From positions 2,346,686 through 2,410,685 of the forward strand of contig NZ_CM001024.1 in assembly GCF_000160775.2 (NCBI RefSeq): 64,000 nt of DNA, in the 5' to 3' direction. A program made the position numbers and the translations under genes. This stretch comes from Aeromicrobium marinum DSM 15272 (GTDB lineage: Bacteria > Actinomycetota > Actinomycetes > Propionibacteriales > Nocardioidaceae). This document shows positions 7,945 to 18,988 of this stretch, piece after piece; position 1 is the first letter of the stretch; the number at the start of each line of letters is the position of its first letter. The notes beneath the pieces are model-generated. The model had not been told where the DNA came from and made no database searches. It was given only the letters and a program-made list of their open reading frames with translations.

Positions 7945-8360
7945 CGTGAGGCGACGAGGTCGCCCCGCAGGAGGCCGCTCCCGGGCAGGACCTCGGCCGG
8001 GTCGGACCCCGTGCCCACGATCCGGTTGTCGGCGTCGACGAAGACGACGCTCGGCTCGAACGACCGCGCCTCGGCGTCCTCCATCTGGCCGTAGCCGATG
8101 AGGATGACGAGGTCGCCGGGCTGCACCAGGCGCGCCGCGGCGCCGTTGATGCCGATCACCCCGCTGCCCCGCTCGCCCTCGATCGTGTAGGTCACGAGCC
8201 GGTTGCCGTTGTCGATGTCGACGATGTGGACCTGCTCGCCGGGCAGGATGTTGGCGGCGTCCAGCAGGTCGGCGTCGACCGTGACCGAGCCGACGTAGTG
8301 CAGGTCGGCCTGGGTGACGGTCGCCCGGTGGATCTTGGAGGTCATCATCGTGCGCAGCAT
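7941..8360 (-). CDS. panD: Aspartate 1-decarboxylase proenzyme
   Basis: Decarboxylates aspartate to beta-alanine for pantothenate. The 139-residue proenzyme begins [20 protein letters not shown] and contains YVGSVTVD; family knowledge says it self-cleaves between that Gly and Ser (about 24/25), leaving a pyruvoyl group. The catalytic DIDNGNR and the ING motif are present. It starts two bases after the panC stop and overlaps coaX by four bases. The C-terminal tail after about residue 115 is somewhat longer than in E. coli, as usual for actinobacteria. Confidence 0.96.
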   Translation of the reverse strand: MLRTMMTSKIHRATVTQADLHYVGSVTVDADLLDAANILPGEQVHIVDIDNGNRLVTYTIEGERGSGVIGINGAAARLVQPGDLVILIGYGQMEDAEARSFEPSVVFVDADNRIVGTGSDPAEVLPGSGLLRGDLVASR

Positions 8361-8362
8361 GG

Positions 8363-9238
8363 TCAGGCTCCTTCGGAGGGGGTGGTGCCGGAGGTCGGGT
8401 CGCCGAGGTGGACGGCGCGGTTGTCGAGCAGGCGGGGTGCGCCCACGCGGGCGGCGACGAGCAGACGGGCCTCGCCGGACCCTCCGTGCTCGCCGAGATC
8501 GGGAGAGGTGAGGGCGACGTAGTCGGGGTCGATCCCGGCAGCGGCCAGCACCCCGTGGACGGCGGCCAGGACGGCGTCAGCACCCTGCGGGCCGGCGGCG
8601 ACCCCCGCGTCGAGCGCGCGCGGGACGGCGGCGGCCCGCTGCCGGTCCTCCGGACCGAGGTACCGGTTGCGCGAGCTCATCGCCAGGCCGTCGGCCTCAC
8701 GCACCGTGGGGCAGCCGACCACCTCGACGCCGAGGCACAACGTATCGACCATCCGCCGGATCAGGCCCAGCTGCTGGTAGTCCTTCTCGCCGAACACGGC
8801 GACGTCGGGCCGCACCAGACCGAACAGCGCGGCCACGACGGTGAGGACCCCCCGGAAGTGGGTCGGCCTGACAGCGCCCTCGAGCACCGAGCCGAGCGGT
8901 CCCGGGTCGACCGTGACCTGACCGGCGCCGTGCCCCGACGGGTACATGACGTCGACGGTGGGGGCGAACACCACGTCGACGTCCGCCTCGGCGCACCGGG
9001 CCAGGTCGTCCTCGAAGGTCCGGGGGTACTCCGTGAAGTCCTCCCCCTCCGCGAACTGGGTGGGGTTGACGAAGATCGAGACGACGAGGGTGTCGGCCAG
9101 GGGCCGCGCGTGCTTCATCAGCTGGACGTGGCCGTCGTGCAGGGCTCCCATGGTGGGCACCAGGGCGACACTGCCGGCGAGGGCCCGCAGCTCGGCAGCG
9201 GTGCGGACGACCCGCGGCCCGTCGAAGACGTCGGTCAT
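8363..9238 (-). CDS. panC: Pantothenate synthetase
   Basis: Joins pantoate and beta-alanine with ATP to make pantothenate. The 291-residue protein carries the nucleotide-binding signature [10 protein letters not shown] (28-37), [20 protein letters not shown] and the loop [12 protein letters not shown] at 9236-9238 overlaps the stop of the upstream DUF2520 gene (ATGA), and panD follows after two bases. The operon therefore supplies both beta-alanine and its condensation. The C-terminus is a low-complexity tail after about residue 275. Confidence 0.97.
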   Translation of the reverse strand: MTDVFDGPRVVRTAAELRALAGSVALVPTMGALHDGHVQLMKHARPLADTLVVSIFVNPTQFAEGEDFTEYPRTFEDDLARCAEADVDVVFAPTVDVMYPSGHGAGQVTVDPGPLGSVLEGAVRPTHFRGVLTVVAALFGLVRPDVAVFGEKDYQQLGLIRRMVDTLCLGVEVVGCPTVREADGLAMSSRNRYLGPEDRQRAAAVPRALDAGVAAGPQGADAVLAAVHGVLAAAGIDPDYVALTSPDLGEHGGSGEARLLVAARVGAPRLLDNRAVHLGDPTSGTTPSEGA

Positions 9239-10092
9239 CGGGCCGGCTCCGTGGTGACGGCCCGACGGATCTTGTCGGCCCGGTCCGACGACAACCGGTC
9301 GTCGGCCTCGGCGCGGTCTGCGGTCGCCTCGGCCAGCACCCGGTACGTGGACTCGATCCCGGGGTGCGACGCCAGGGCGTCACGGTGGGCCCGCACGGTG
9401 TCGACGTCGCCCCGCACGACCGGGCCGGTGAGGGCGGCATCGCCGTAGGCCAACGTGTTGGACAGCGCGGCCTCCAGCAGCGGACCCAGCACGGCGGACG
9501 GGTCGGCCGCGCCGATCGAGCGCAACAGCTCCATCGCCTGGTTGACCACCGTGACGAGGTGGTTCGCCCCGTGGGCGAGAGCGGCGTGGTAGGTGGCGCG
9601 GTCGGCCTCGGCGATCCACATGGGGCTGCCACCGAGGGTGGCCACGAGTCGCTCGGCGACCTCGCGCTCGGCGTCCGCGGCGGTCAGACCGATGACGCAC
9701 GGCCGCGACAGGTCGATGTCGGTGCCCGTGAAGGTCATCGCGGGGTGGAAGGCGACGGGCCGCGCTCCCCGGTCGGTGAGGGGTCGTAGCGGCTCGAGCC
9801 CGTGCCGGCCGCTGGTGTGCAGGACCACCGATCCTGCCGTCACGTGCGGCGCGAGCTCGGCCGCGACCTCGGCCAGGACGTCGTCGGGCACGGCCAGCAC
9901 CAGGACGTCGACCTGCGCGGCCACCTCGGACGGAGCGAGGACGGCCACGCCGGGAAGCATCGTCCGGGCGCGCAGTCGGGTGGCCTCGGACCGCCCGCTG
10001 ACGACGACGGGGTGTCCGGCAGCACGGAACCGGGAGGCCAGGACGGCACCGACGCGACCCGCGCCGACGACGCCCACGGAAGGACGTGACAT
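9235..10092 (-). CDS. DUF2520 Rossmann-fold protein
   Basis: A 285-residue NAD(P)-binding protein with GVVGAGRVGAVLASRF at the N-terminus and a C-terminal helical DUF2520 domain containing HPAMTFTG and a segment around YHAALAHGANHL. The architecture resembles ketopantoate reductase-like and prephenate dehydrogenase-like enzymes. Its constant place before panC in actinobacteria fits a role in pantoate supply, but that is inference. ATG at 10090-10092 is preceded by AAAGG at eight bases. First gene of the pantothenate operon, with a TATAGG box upstream (complement of about 10154-10159). Confidence 0.88.
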   Translation of the reverse strand: MSRPSVGVVGAGRVGAVLASRFRAAGHPVVVSGRSEATRLRARTMLPGVAVLAPSEVAAQVDVLVLAVPDDVLAEVAAELAPHVTAGSVVLHTSGRHGLEPLRPLTDRGARPVAFHPAMTFTGTDIDLSRPCVIGLTAADAEREVAERLVATLGGSPMWIAEADRATYHAALAHGANHLVTVVNQAMELLRSIGAADPSAVLGPLLEAALSNTLAYGDAALTGPVVRGDVDTVRAHRDALASHPGIESTYRVLAEATADRAEADDRLSSDRADKIRRAVTTEPAR

Positions 10093-10222
10093 CGATGTTG
10101 CCTTTCGTTCCAGTCCCGCGAGGGGTACCAGACAAGGTGACGGCGTCAGCCTATACCGGCGGTGGCACGTCCGGCCATGACCCCCGTCACCCTGCCGGAC
10201 CCGGGGCGCCACACCGCAGTCG

Positions 10223-10228
10223 TAGGGT
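10223..10228 (+). promoter_or_regulatory. -10 box of leaderless DUF885 gene
   Basis: TAGGGT ends six bases before the ATG at 10235, and there is no ribosome binding site between. Confidence 0.6.
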
Positions 10229-10234
10229 CGCGGT

Positions 10235-11875
10235 ATGGACACCGCGCGGACCCCCACCCCGATGGACGCCGTCGCCGAACGGTGGCTCGACACCCTGCTC
10301 GAGCTGCAGCCGGAGTGGCACGTCGAGCTCGGCCGGCCGGGACGTGAGGGCGAGTACGCGGACCTCTCACCGGACGGCCACGGGTCGGCCGCCGACGCCG
10401 CCCGCGCGACCCTGGCCGAGGTCCGCACGACCGAGGTGCGCGACGACGTCGACCGCGTCACCCGTGCGGAGCTCGAGCGCACCCTCGGCCTGGCGGTGGA
10501 GCTGCACGAGGCGGGCGAGTGGCAGCGCGACCTCAACGTGATCGCGTCCCCGGTGCAGGGCGTGCGGGACATCTTCGACCTCATGGCGACCGACACCCCG
10601 GACGACTGGCACCACGTCGCGCTGCGGCTCGACCGGGTGGAGGGTGCCCTGGCCGGGTACACCGCGTCGCTGCGGGCCGGGATCCGGAGCGGCCGCACGC
10701 CAGCCGTCCGGCAGGTGCGGGAGGTGCTGACCCAGGTCCGCAAGCTCACCGCGCCCGACAACTTCTTCGAGCAGCTGGCCGCTCGAGGACCCGAGGCGCA
10801 GCGCGCCGCGCTGGCATCCGCCGCGGCGCGCGCCGCCGCTGCCTACGCCGACCTCGCCGAGTTCCTGCAGGACGAACTCGCGCCCCGCGCGCGGGCCGAG
10901 GACGCCGTGGGCCGCGAGGCCTACGCCCTCGCCTCCCGCGGGTTCGTGGGGGTCGAGGTCGACCTCGACGAGACCTACGCGTGGGGCGTCGAGGAGCTCG
11001 CCCGGATGGTCGCCGAGCAGGAGGAGATCGCCGACCGCATCCTGCCCGGCGCGACGGTGCCGGAGGCGATCGCGCACCTCAGCGCCGATCCCTCGATGCA
11101 GCTGCACGGCACCGAGGCGCTGCGCGCATGGATGCAGGAGGTCAGCGACCGAGCGGTCGCCGAGCTGGGTGAGCACCACTTCGACATCCCGGCGCCGGTC
11201 CGCCGCCTCGAGTGCATGATCGCGCCCACCCAGGAGGGCGGCATCTACTACACGCCGCCCAGCGAGGACTTCAGCCGGGCCGGTCGGATGTGGTGGAGCG
11301 TGCCCGAGGGCGTCACCGCCTTCGACACGTGGCGCGAGCTGACGACGGTCTATCACGAGGGCGTGCCCGGCCACCACCTCCAGCTCGGCCTGGCCATGAC
11401 CGGCCGCGACCGGCTCAACGCGTGGCGGCGGATCAACTGGAACTCCGGCCACGGCGAGGGGTGGGCGCTGTACGCCGAACGGCTGATGGCCGACCTCGGA
11501 CACCTCGACGCGCCCGCCGACCGGTTGGGCATGCTCGACGGCCAGCGGCAGCGGGCGGCGCGCGTGGTGGCCGACATCGGCGTCCACCTCGGCCTGCCGA
11601 AGCCGGACGGCTCGGGACCGTGGCGGGGTGACGACGTGCTGCCGTTCATGCTCGAGCACATGAACATGGACGAGCGGGTCGTCCGGTTCGAGGCCAACCG
11701 CTACCTCGGTTGGGCCGGTCAGGCCCCGTCGTACAAGATCGGCCAGCGGCACTGGGAGCAGCTGCGCGACGACTGGACCGCGCGCCACGGCCAGGACCTC
11801 AAGCGTTTCCACGCCGAGGCCCTGGCCGTCGGCAGCGTCGGTCTGGGCACCCTGAGGGACACCCTGCTGCCCTGA
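10235..11875 (+). CDS. DUF885 family metallopeptidase-like protein
   Basis: A 546-residue, probably cytoplasmic, zinc hydrolase. The DUF885 signature HEGVPGHH is at 374-381 and a downstream glutamate in EGWALYAE at 408 gives an HExxH-like gluzincin arrangement, though the motif is HEGxPGH rather than classical HExxH. Length is normal for the family. No signal peptide is seen. Substrates are unknown; related proteins are annotated as dipeptidyl or carboxypeptidases. Start ATG at 10235 is backed by a TAGGGT box six bases upstream. It is divergent from the pantothenate operon and converges on the secreted repeat protein. Confidence 0.9.
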   Translation: MDTARTPTPMDAVAERWLDTLLELQPEWHVELGRPGREGEYADLSPDGHGSAADAARATLAEVRTTEVRDDVDRVTRAELERTLGLAVELHEAGEWQRDLNVIASPVQGVRDIFDLMATDTPDDWHHVALRLDRVEGALAGYTASLRAGIRSGRTPAVRQVREVLTQVRKLTAPDNFFEQLAARGPEAQRAALASAAARAAAAYADLAEFLQDELAPRARAEDAVGREAYALASRGFVGVEVDLDETYAWGVEELARMVAEQEEIADRILPGATVPEAIAHLSADPSMQLHGTEALRAWMQEVSDRAVAELGEHHFDIPAPVRRLECMIAPTQEGGIYYTPPSEDFSRAGRMWWSVPEGVTAFDTWRELTTVYHEGVPGHHLQLGLAMTGRDRLNAWRRINWNSGHGEGWALYAERLMADLGHLDAPADRLGMLDGQRQRAARVVADIGVHLGLPKPDGSGPWRGDDVLPFMLEHMNMDERVVRFEANRYLGWAGQAPSYKIGQRHWEQLRDDWTARHGQDLKRFHAEALAVGSVGLGTLRDTLLP

Positions 11876-11896
11876 GCCGACTCGGGCCGGCCCGGG

Positions 11897-12904
11897 TCAG
11901 ACGGCCGAGTGCCGACCGCCCCGCAGGCGCGAACGGTTCAGCCACAGCAGCAGCGAACCGGCCGCGACCATCGCCAGGCCGATCGGGCCCAGCGGGCCGG
12001 TGATCGCCGAACCGACGGCCGGGAGGACACCGGTCGGAGCGCCGGCCGGGGTGTCGGTCCCGGTGCCGCCACCGGCACCGCCACCGGCACCCGCGCCGGC
12101 ACCGCCGTCACCCGTGCCCGGCCCCGCGCAGTCGGTGTCGACCTCGACGGTGGTCACCTCGCCCACCGGCTGATCGTCGTACAGGTCGCTCTCCGTACCG
12201 GCAGCGACGACGTACTTCACGATCACCGTGCCGTCGCCGGCGTCCTCCTCGAAGGAGTAGGTCCGCGAACCGGTCTGGTCCCTCTGCGGACCCGACACAC
12301 CGCCGTCGGTGCGGTTGTCCACGACGGGGCCGTAGAGCGGGCCGGCGGCGTTCGGCTCGGAGCCGTCCGTGCTGACCGACACCGGGTAGATCCACGGGCT
12401 GACGTTGCGCAGCGAGATCGTGATCGACCCGCACTCGGCCACGTGGGACGTCTCGAGGGAGTTGGGCTCCGCGCAGTCGGTGTCGACCTCGACGGTGGTC
12501 ACCTCGCCCACCGGCTGATCGTCGTACAGGTCGCTCTCCGTACCGGCAGCGACGACGTACTTCACGATCACCGTGCCGCCACCAGCGCCCTCCTCGAAGG
12601 AGTAGGTCCGCGAACCGGTCTGGTCCCTCTGCGGACCCGACACACCGCCGTCGGTGCGGTTGTCCACGACGGGGCCGTAGAGCGGGCCGGCGGCGTTCGG
12701 CTCGGAGCCGTCCGTGCTGACCGACACCGGGTAGATCCACGGGCTGACGTTGCGCAGCGAGATCGTGATCGACCCGCACTCGGCCACGTGGGACGTCTCG
12801 ATGAAGTTCGGGCCGGTGGTGGCGGCCTGGGCGGCCGGCGCGGTGAACATGACGGCTGCGGCGACGAGTCCGACGCCGGACAGCAGGGAGGTGAGGCGTT
12901 TCAC
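11897..12904 (-). CDS. Secreted surface protein with two near-identical 115-residue repeats
   Basis: A 335-residue exported protein of unknown function. A signal peptide (1-28, ending PAAQA-AT) is followed by two copies of a 115-residue unit with two cysteines each (AECGSITISL near the start and DTDCA at the end). Next comes a Gly/Ala/Thr-rich spacer, then LPAVG, one hydrophobic helix and the basic tail NRSRLRGGRH. This C-terminus resembles a sortase sorting signal, although LPAVG departs from LPXTG. The units differ at only four bases over about 330, two of them changing Asp/Gly, so the duplication is recent. It is monocistronic. Confidence 0.75.
   Translation of the reverse strand: MKRLTSLLSGVGLVAAAVMFTAPAAQAATTGPNFIETSHVAECGSITISLRNVSPWIYPVSVSTDGSEPNAAGPLYGPVVDNRTDGGVSGPQRDQTGSRTYSFEEGAGGGTVIVKYVVAAGTESDLYDDQPVGEVTTVEVDTDCAEPNSLETSHVAECGSITISLRNVSPWIYPVSVSTDGSEPNAAGPLYGPVVDNRTDGGVSGPQRDQTGSRTYSFEEDAGDGTVIVKYVVAAGTESDLYDDQPVGEVTTVEVDTDCAGPGTGDGGAGAGAGGGAGGGTGTDTPAGAPTGVLPAVGSAITGPLGPIGLAMVAAGSLLLWLNRSRLRGGRHSAV
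12126..12455. repeat. Tandem repeat unit, C-terminal copy
   Basis: About 330 bases nearly identical to 12471-12800, with a period of 345 bases (115 codons, in frame). The only differences I found cluster near 12235-12247. Confidence 0.9.
12471..12800. repeat. Tandem repeat unit, N-terminal copy
   Basis: Partner of 12126-12455. The in-frame 345-base period shows that the encoded domain was duplicated as a unit. Confidence 0.9.
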
Positions 12905-13001
12905 GGGTGAAGATCCTTCGGTGCAGAGGGCAAAACACCACCCTATGTCCCGTGCGTCACATGTCCACCCACGTCACCGACATGGTCCGTTCGAGCCATG
13001 C

Positions 13002-13496
13002 TCAGGCCGGTGAGGCCTCCGCGGAGGTGCCGTCGTCGTCGTCCTCGTCGTCGTCGGACGGCAGGCGACAGGCCCGTTCCAGCAGCAGCCCGGCCACGAG
13101 CAGGCCGACCGATGCCAGGACGGCGACACCACCACGCACCACCCGGTCCTGGCCGAACTCGGTGCCAATGGTGTCGACGAACGCGAGGGCGAACCCGGCG
13201 TACCCGCCGGCGAACAGTGCCCCGACCCGGCTGGACGCCTGGGCCAGTGCGAGCAGCAGCACGCCCCGCTCGTGGTGCACCCGCTTCTTCTGACGGTGCA
13301 CCGTGTCCCACGTGTTCCACGCGACGAGCCCCACGACGGCCGCGGCGACGGCGATCACCAGGACCGATCCCCAGGACAGCAGGGGGGCGTTGCGATCCAG
13401 CCGCATCGCCAGGGGTGGGATGCCGGCTCCGACCACGAGGCCGACGCCGACGAGGGCGACGATCGTGAGCGCCGAGGTCCGCCGGACGGGTCTCAT
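13002..13496 (-). CDS. DUF3180 membrane protein
   Basis: A 164-residue integral membrane protein with four predicted transmembrane helices (about 10-30, 40-62, 82-105 and 120-143) and a very acidic C-terminus (SDDDEDDDDG). DUF3180 genes follow folK in many actinobacteria, as here (25-base gap), so it is probably the last gene of the folate operon. Its role is unknown; context allows transport or regulation of folate metabolism, but nothing in the sequence proves that. Confidence 0.85.
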   Translation of the reverse strand: MRPVRRTSALTIVALVGVGLVVGAGIPPLAMRLDRNAPLLSWGSVLVIAVAAAVVGLVAWNTWDTVHRQKKRVHHERGVLLLALAQASSRVGALFAGGYAGFALAFVDTIGTEFGQDRVVRGGVAVLASVGLLVAGLLLERACRLPSDDDEDDDDGTSAEASPA

Positions 13497-13521
13497 CGTG
13501 CGGAGGTGGGGGCCGCGGGCG

Positions 13522-14085
13522 TCAGAGCAGGATCTCGAGGTCCTCGCGCTTGACCACGCCGGACGTGTCGACGTCGGCGATCAGGTCGGCCACGAAGCCC
13601 TTGCCCGGGATCTCGCCCTCCGGATCGATCTCGAGCCACGGCACGAGCACGAAGCCGCGTTCGTGGGCGCGCGGGTGCGGCAGCACGAGCTGGTCGTCGG
13701 AGGCGACCCGGTCGCCCACCACGATGACGTCGACGTCGAGGGTGCGCGGCGCGTTGCGCTCGGTGCGCTCGCGTCCGAAGGCGTCCTCGATCGCCAGGGC
13801 CCGGTCGAGCAGCGTGTGCACGGTGAGGGTCGTGTCGAGCAGGACCACGGCGTTGAGGTAGCTGCCGGACTCCTCGGGGGCGTCGACCGGGGCGGTCTCG
13901 TAGACCGACGAGAGCGCGACCACGGACACCTCGGGGGTGTCCTCGAGCGCCGACACGGCGCCCTGCAGACGGGCGTGCCGGTCCCCCAGGTTGGAGCCGA
14001 TGGCGATGACCGCCTGCCGGATCGGCCGCATGCCGCCGGTCATGGTGTCGGCGTCCAGCACGTACGGTGTGGGCGATTCGGTCAC
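13522..14085 (-). CDS. folK: HPPK, 6-hydroxymethyldihydropterin pyrophosphokinase
   Basis: Transfers pyrophosphate from ATP to hydroxymethyldihydropterin, the step before FolP in folate synthesis. Of 187 residues, the first 24 are an extension before the family start (QAVIAIGSNLGDR). The active-site patterns SSVYETAPVD and RTLDVDVIVVGD and the acidic metal site are present. The start is GTG at 14083-14085, overlapping the folB stop (GTGA). An internal ATG before RPIRQAV is a less likely alternative. Confidence 0.95.
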   Translation of the reverse strand: MTESPTPYVLDADTMTGGMRPIRQAVIAIGSNLGDRHARLQGAVSALEDTPEVSVVALSSVYETAPVDAPEESGSYLNAVVLLDTTLTVHTLLDRALAIEDAFGRERTERNAPRTLDVDVIVVGDRVASDDQLVLPHPRAHERGFVLVPWLEIDPEGEIPGKGFVADLIADVDTSGVVKREDLEILL

Positions 14086-14459
14086 ACTCTGCTCCGCTCT
14101 ATCGTGACGGCCACGTCGGTGAACGTCTGCGCGATGGGCGCCTCCGGCTTGTGCACTGTCACGCTAGCCCATCGCACCCGAGGGTCCGACAGGCACAGGT
14201 CCACCATACGGACCCCCAGCGTCTCGATCAGGTCGACCGGTTCTCCGACCAGGATCGCGTGCAGGCCCTCGGCCAGCGTGCCGTAGTCGACGGTGGCCGA
14301 CAGGTCGTCGCTGCGACCCGCCGCCTCGAGGTCGAGGCCGAGCACGACGTCGACGCCGAACTCCTGTCCGTCGCGGCGTTCGTGCTCGAAGACGCCGTGG
14401 TGACCGGTGCCGCGCAGGCCGGTCAGCTCGATGCGGTCGAGACCCTCTGGACAGGCCAT
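14082..14459 (-). CDS. folB: Dihydroneopterin aldolase
   Basis: Cleaves dihydroneopterin to hydroxymethyldihydropterin and glycolaldehyde. The 125-residue protein has the family start DRIELTGLRGTGHHGVFEHE, a glutamate in DLIETLG, and a lysine in VHKPEAPI, which match substrate-binding and catalytic positions. ATG at 14457-14459 lies one base after the stop of the NTF2-like gene; folK overlaps its end by four bases. Translational coupling through the cluster is strong. Confidence 0.95.
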   Translation of the reverse strand: MACPEGLDRIELTGLRGTGHHGVFEHERRDGQEFGVDVVLGLDLEAAGRSDDLSATVDYGTLAEGLHAILVGEPVDLIETLGVRMVDLCLSDPRVRWASVTVHKPEAPIAQTFTDVAVTIERSRV

Positions 14460-14460
14460 G

Positions 14461-14880
14461 TCACTGCTCCTCGTCGTCGGACACGAACTCGATGACCGGT
14501 GACGCGTGGCGGCTGTGGAACCGCCAGGTGCCGCCACCGTGCACCAGGATGCTGGTGCTGGTGACCCGACCGCCGGCGAAGTTCTCCGCCGACTCCAGGC
14601 CCTGGCCCGAGAGGATGTTCTCGGTGCAGCTCACGACCGCGACGGCCCCGTCGGCGAGGTACGCCACCTGCACGTCGGTCAGGAAGAACTGGAGGTAGTC
14701 GGTCGCGGCCATCAGCATCGTCCAGGACCGCACGATCGTGGCGGTGCCCACGACCGGCGCCGTGCCCGGGTGGGCGCATGTGGTGTCGGGCCGGTCGATC
14801 CACAGGGCCCTCAGCAGGTCGACGTCGCCTGCCTCGATCGCCTCGTAGAACGACCGGTGGACCGCCAGCGCGTCACTCAT
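14461..14880 (-). CDS. NTF2-like (SnoaL/DUF4440 fold) protein inside the folate operon
   Basis: A 139-residue protein with the cone-shaped NTF2-like fold: VHRSFYEAIEAGDVDLLRAL, then a DxxxxCAHPG segment and a central WTMLMAATDYLQ. Such proteins may be enzymes or ligand-binding domains. Its ATG overlaps the end of folP by eight bases and folB starts one base after it, so it is firmly embedded in the operon. The position recurs in other actinobacterial folate clusters as I remember them. A role in pterin or p-aminobenzoate handling is an attractive but unproven inference. Confidence 0.82.
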   Translation of the reverse strand: MSDALAVHRSFYEAIEAGDVDLLRALWIDRPDTTCAHPGTAPVVGTATIVRSWTMLMAATDYLQFFLTDVQVAYLADGAVAVVSCTENILSGQGLESAENFAGGRVTSTSILVHGGGTWRFHSRHASPVIEFVSDDEEQ

Positions 14881-15745
14881 GGGCACCCCGCGACGAGGCG
14901 GCCTGCAGGCGGGCGACCACCCGGACGGCGTCGGCGGACGGTCGCGGCTCGTGCACGCGCACGGCCCATGCGCCGGCGAGCGCCGCGGCGGTCGTGACCG
15001 CCGCCGTCGCGTCCTCGCGGGCTCCGGTCGGGCGCGGTCCGTCGTCGTCGCCGAGCAGCTCGCCGAGGAAACGCTTGCGGCTCGCCGCGACCAGGACGGG
15101 GAACCCCTGGGCCGTGACCACCGGCAGCGCGGCGAGGATCTGCCAGTTCTGGGCACCGGTCTTGGAGAACCCCAGCCCCGGGTCGACGACGATCCGGTCC
15201 GCCGAGACGCCTGCGTCGACGGCGGCGTCGACCCCGGCGGTCAGCTCGGTCAGCACGTCGGCCACCACGTCGTCGTACCGCGTGTGGTCGGCGGCCAGCA
15301 TCTCGGTCGAGTGCGCCCGCCAGTGCATCACGACGAACGGCACCTCGGCGGCCGCGACGACCGCCGTCATCCGCGGATCGGCCCGACCTCCCGAGACGTC
15401 GTTGACCAACGCCGCGCCGGCCTCCAGCGAGCGTTCGGCGACCTCGCTGCGCATGGTGTCGACCGACACCGCGACCCCGGCGTCCGCCAGGGCCCGGACG
15501 ACCGGCACGACCCGCCGCAGCTCCTCGGCCGCGTCGATGCGCTCGGCGCCCGGACGGGTCGACTCACCCCCCACGTCCACCAGGTCGGCCCCGCGGGCGA
15601 CGAGGTCGAGCCCATGGGCCACGGCCGTGGCAGGGTCCGCCCAGAGCCCACCGTCGGAGAAGGAGTCGGGGGTGACGTTGACGACCCCCATCACGAGGGT
15701 CCGTCCCGCGGCCGGCGCACCGGCGAGGCCCGGCAGCGGGGTCAA
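14873..15745 (-). CDS. folP: Dihydropteroate synthase
   Basis: Condenses hydroxymethyldihydropterin pyrophosphate with p-aminobenzoate; the target of sulfonamides. All family landmarks are there: [51 protein letters not shown] and the C-terminal SRKRFLG. The most likely start is TTG at 15743-15745, overlapping the folE stop as TTGA. It gives 290 residues and keeps the N-terminal strand, whereas the first ATG (15689-15691) would remove it. The p-aminobenzoate is probably made by the fusion enzyme at 57809-60493. Confidence 0.95.
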   Translation of the reverse strand: MTPLPGLAGAPAAGRTLVMGVVNVTPDSFSDGGLWADPATAVAHGLDLVARGADLVDVGGESTRPGAERIDAAEELRRVVPVVRALADAGVAVSVDTMRSEVAERSLEAGAALVNDVSGGRADPRMTAVVAAAEVPFVVMHWRAHSTEMLAADHTRYDDVVADVLTELTAGVDAAVDAGVSADRIVVDPGLGFSKTGAQNWQILAALPVVTAQGFPVLVAASRKRFLGELLGDDDGPRPTGAREDATAAVTTAAALAGAWAVRVHEPRPSADAVRVVARLQAASSRGAHE

Positions 15746-16304
15746 GGCCCCGTGATGAGGCCCATGGCCTCGGCGCGGGTGGCCGGATCGCGCAGCTGGC
15801 CACGCACCGCGCTGGTGACGGTCTTGGCGCCGCCCTTGCGGACGCCGCGCATCGCCATGCAGAGGTGCTCGGCCTCGATGACCACGATCACCCCACGCGG
15901 CTTCAGCACGTCCGAGAGCGCATCGGCGATCTGGGTGGTGAGGCGCTCCTGCACCTGCGGACGCCGCGCGAACACGTCGACGAGACGGGCGAGCTTGCTG
16001 AGCCCGGTGACGTACCCGCCGTCCTCGGGGATGTAGCCGATGTGCGCGACCCCGAAGAACGGCACCAGGTGGTGCTCGCACATGCTCCAGAGCTCGATGT
16101 CCTTGACCAGCACCAGCTCGTCGTGGCCCACGTCGAAGGTCGCGGTGAGGACCTCGGCCGGGTCCTGGTCGAGCCCGGCGACCAGCTCCACGTAGGAACG
16201 GGCGACGCGCGCCGGGGTGTCGACGAGGCCGTCCCGGTCGGGATCCTCGCCGATCGCGAACAGCAGCTCGCGGATGGCTGCCGCGGCGCGGACCTGGTCG
16301 ACCG

Positions 16305-16308
<4 letters not shown>
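15742..16308 (-). CDS. folE: GTP cyclohydrolase I
   Basis: Opens and rearranges GTP to dihydroneopterin triphosphate, the first folate step. Of 188 residues, key positions include zinc ligand Cys77 and the pair His79-His80 in [10 protein letters not shown], and the second zinc Cys in [16 protein letters not shown] at 16306-16308 overlaps the ftsH stop (GTGA), so folE is coupled to ftsH; TTGA joins it to folP. The last base of the operon logic is clear: folE-folP-NTF2-folB-folK. Confidence 0.95.
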
Positions 16309-18296
<1,988 letters not shown>

Positions 18297-18325
18297 CGCG
18301 GTGGGGCGTGGGCCCACTCCTCCTT
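18297..18325 (-). promoter_or_regulatory. ftsH: Distant Shine-Dalgarno with bridging hairpin before ftsH
   Basis: AAGGAGGA (complement of 18318-18325) lies 21 bases before the ATG. The bases between contain GTGGG and CCCAC, which can pair with a seven-base loop and so bring the ribosome binding site to about four bases from the start. A GTG directly next to the Shine-Dalgarno is in frame but too close to be used. Confidence 0.45.
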
Positions 18326-18425
18326 GGCATGCTGGGCGGTATCCGAACCGTACACGTCGGGCGGTCACCCGGCAGAACGTCCGGCAGGGGCCGTGCGGTT
18401 CCCGCCGGGGGCGGCGAGCCGGTGG

Positions 18426-18983
18426 TCAGGTGTAGACGTGCTCGGCCAGGGTGCCGATGCACCGCAGGTTGCGGTAGCGCTCGGAGTAGTCGAGCCCGTA
18501 GCCCACGACGAAGGCGTTGGGGATGTCGAAGCCGACGTACTTCACGTCGACCTCCATCTGCAGCGCGTCGGGCTTGCGCAGCAGGGTCGCGATCTCGACC
18601 GAGGCCGGCCCGCGGGACCGCAGGTTCGCCACGAGCCAGGACAGGGTCAGGCCGGTGTCGATGATGTCCTCGACGATGAGGACGTCACGACCGGCGATGT
18701 CGGTGTCGAGGTCCTTGAGGATGCGGACCACCCCGGAGCTCTTGGTGCCCGAGCCGTACGAGGAGATCGCCATCCAGTCCATCTCGACGTGGCGGTCGAT
18801 CGCGCGGGCGAGGTCGGCCATGACCATCACCGCTCCCTTGAGCACCCCGACCAGCAGGATCTCGCGTCCGGCGTAGTCGGACTCGATCCGGACCGCCATC
18901 TCGCGCAACCGGTCACGGATCTGGTCCTCGGTGTACAAGGTCTGCTCGAGGTCGAGGTCACTCTCGACATGTGCGCGGTCCAC
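18426..18983 (-). CDS. hpt: Hypoxanthine phosphoribosyltransferase
   Basis: Salvages hypoxanthine and guanine with PRPP. The 185-residue protein holds the PRPP-binding loop [13 protein letters not shown], the flexible-loop SSYGSGT, and [12 protein letters not shown] near the purine site. GTG at 18981-18983 gives the expected start [11 protein letters not shown], six bases after the tilS stop. The order tilS-hpt(-ftsH) is conserved in many Gram-positive bacteria. Confidence 0.95.
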   Translation of the reverse strand: MDRAHVESDLDLEQTLYTEDQIRDRLREMAVRIESDYAGREILLVGVLKGAVMVMADLARAIDRHVEMDWMAISSYGSGTKSSGVVRILKDLDTDIAGRDVLIVEDIIDTGLTLSWLVANLRSRGPASVEIATLLRKPDALQMEVDVKYVGFDIPNAFVVGYGLDYSERYRNLRCIGTLAEHVYT

Positions 18984-18988
18984 GGACG

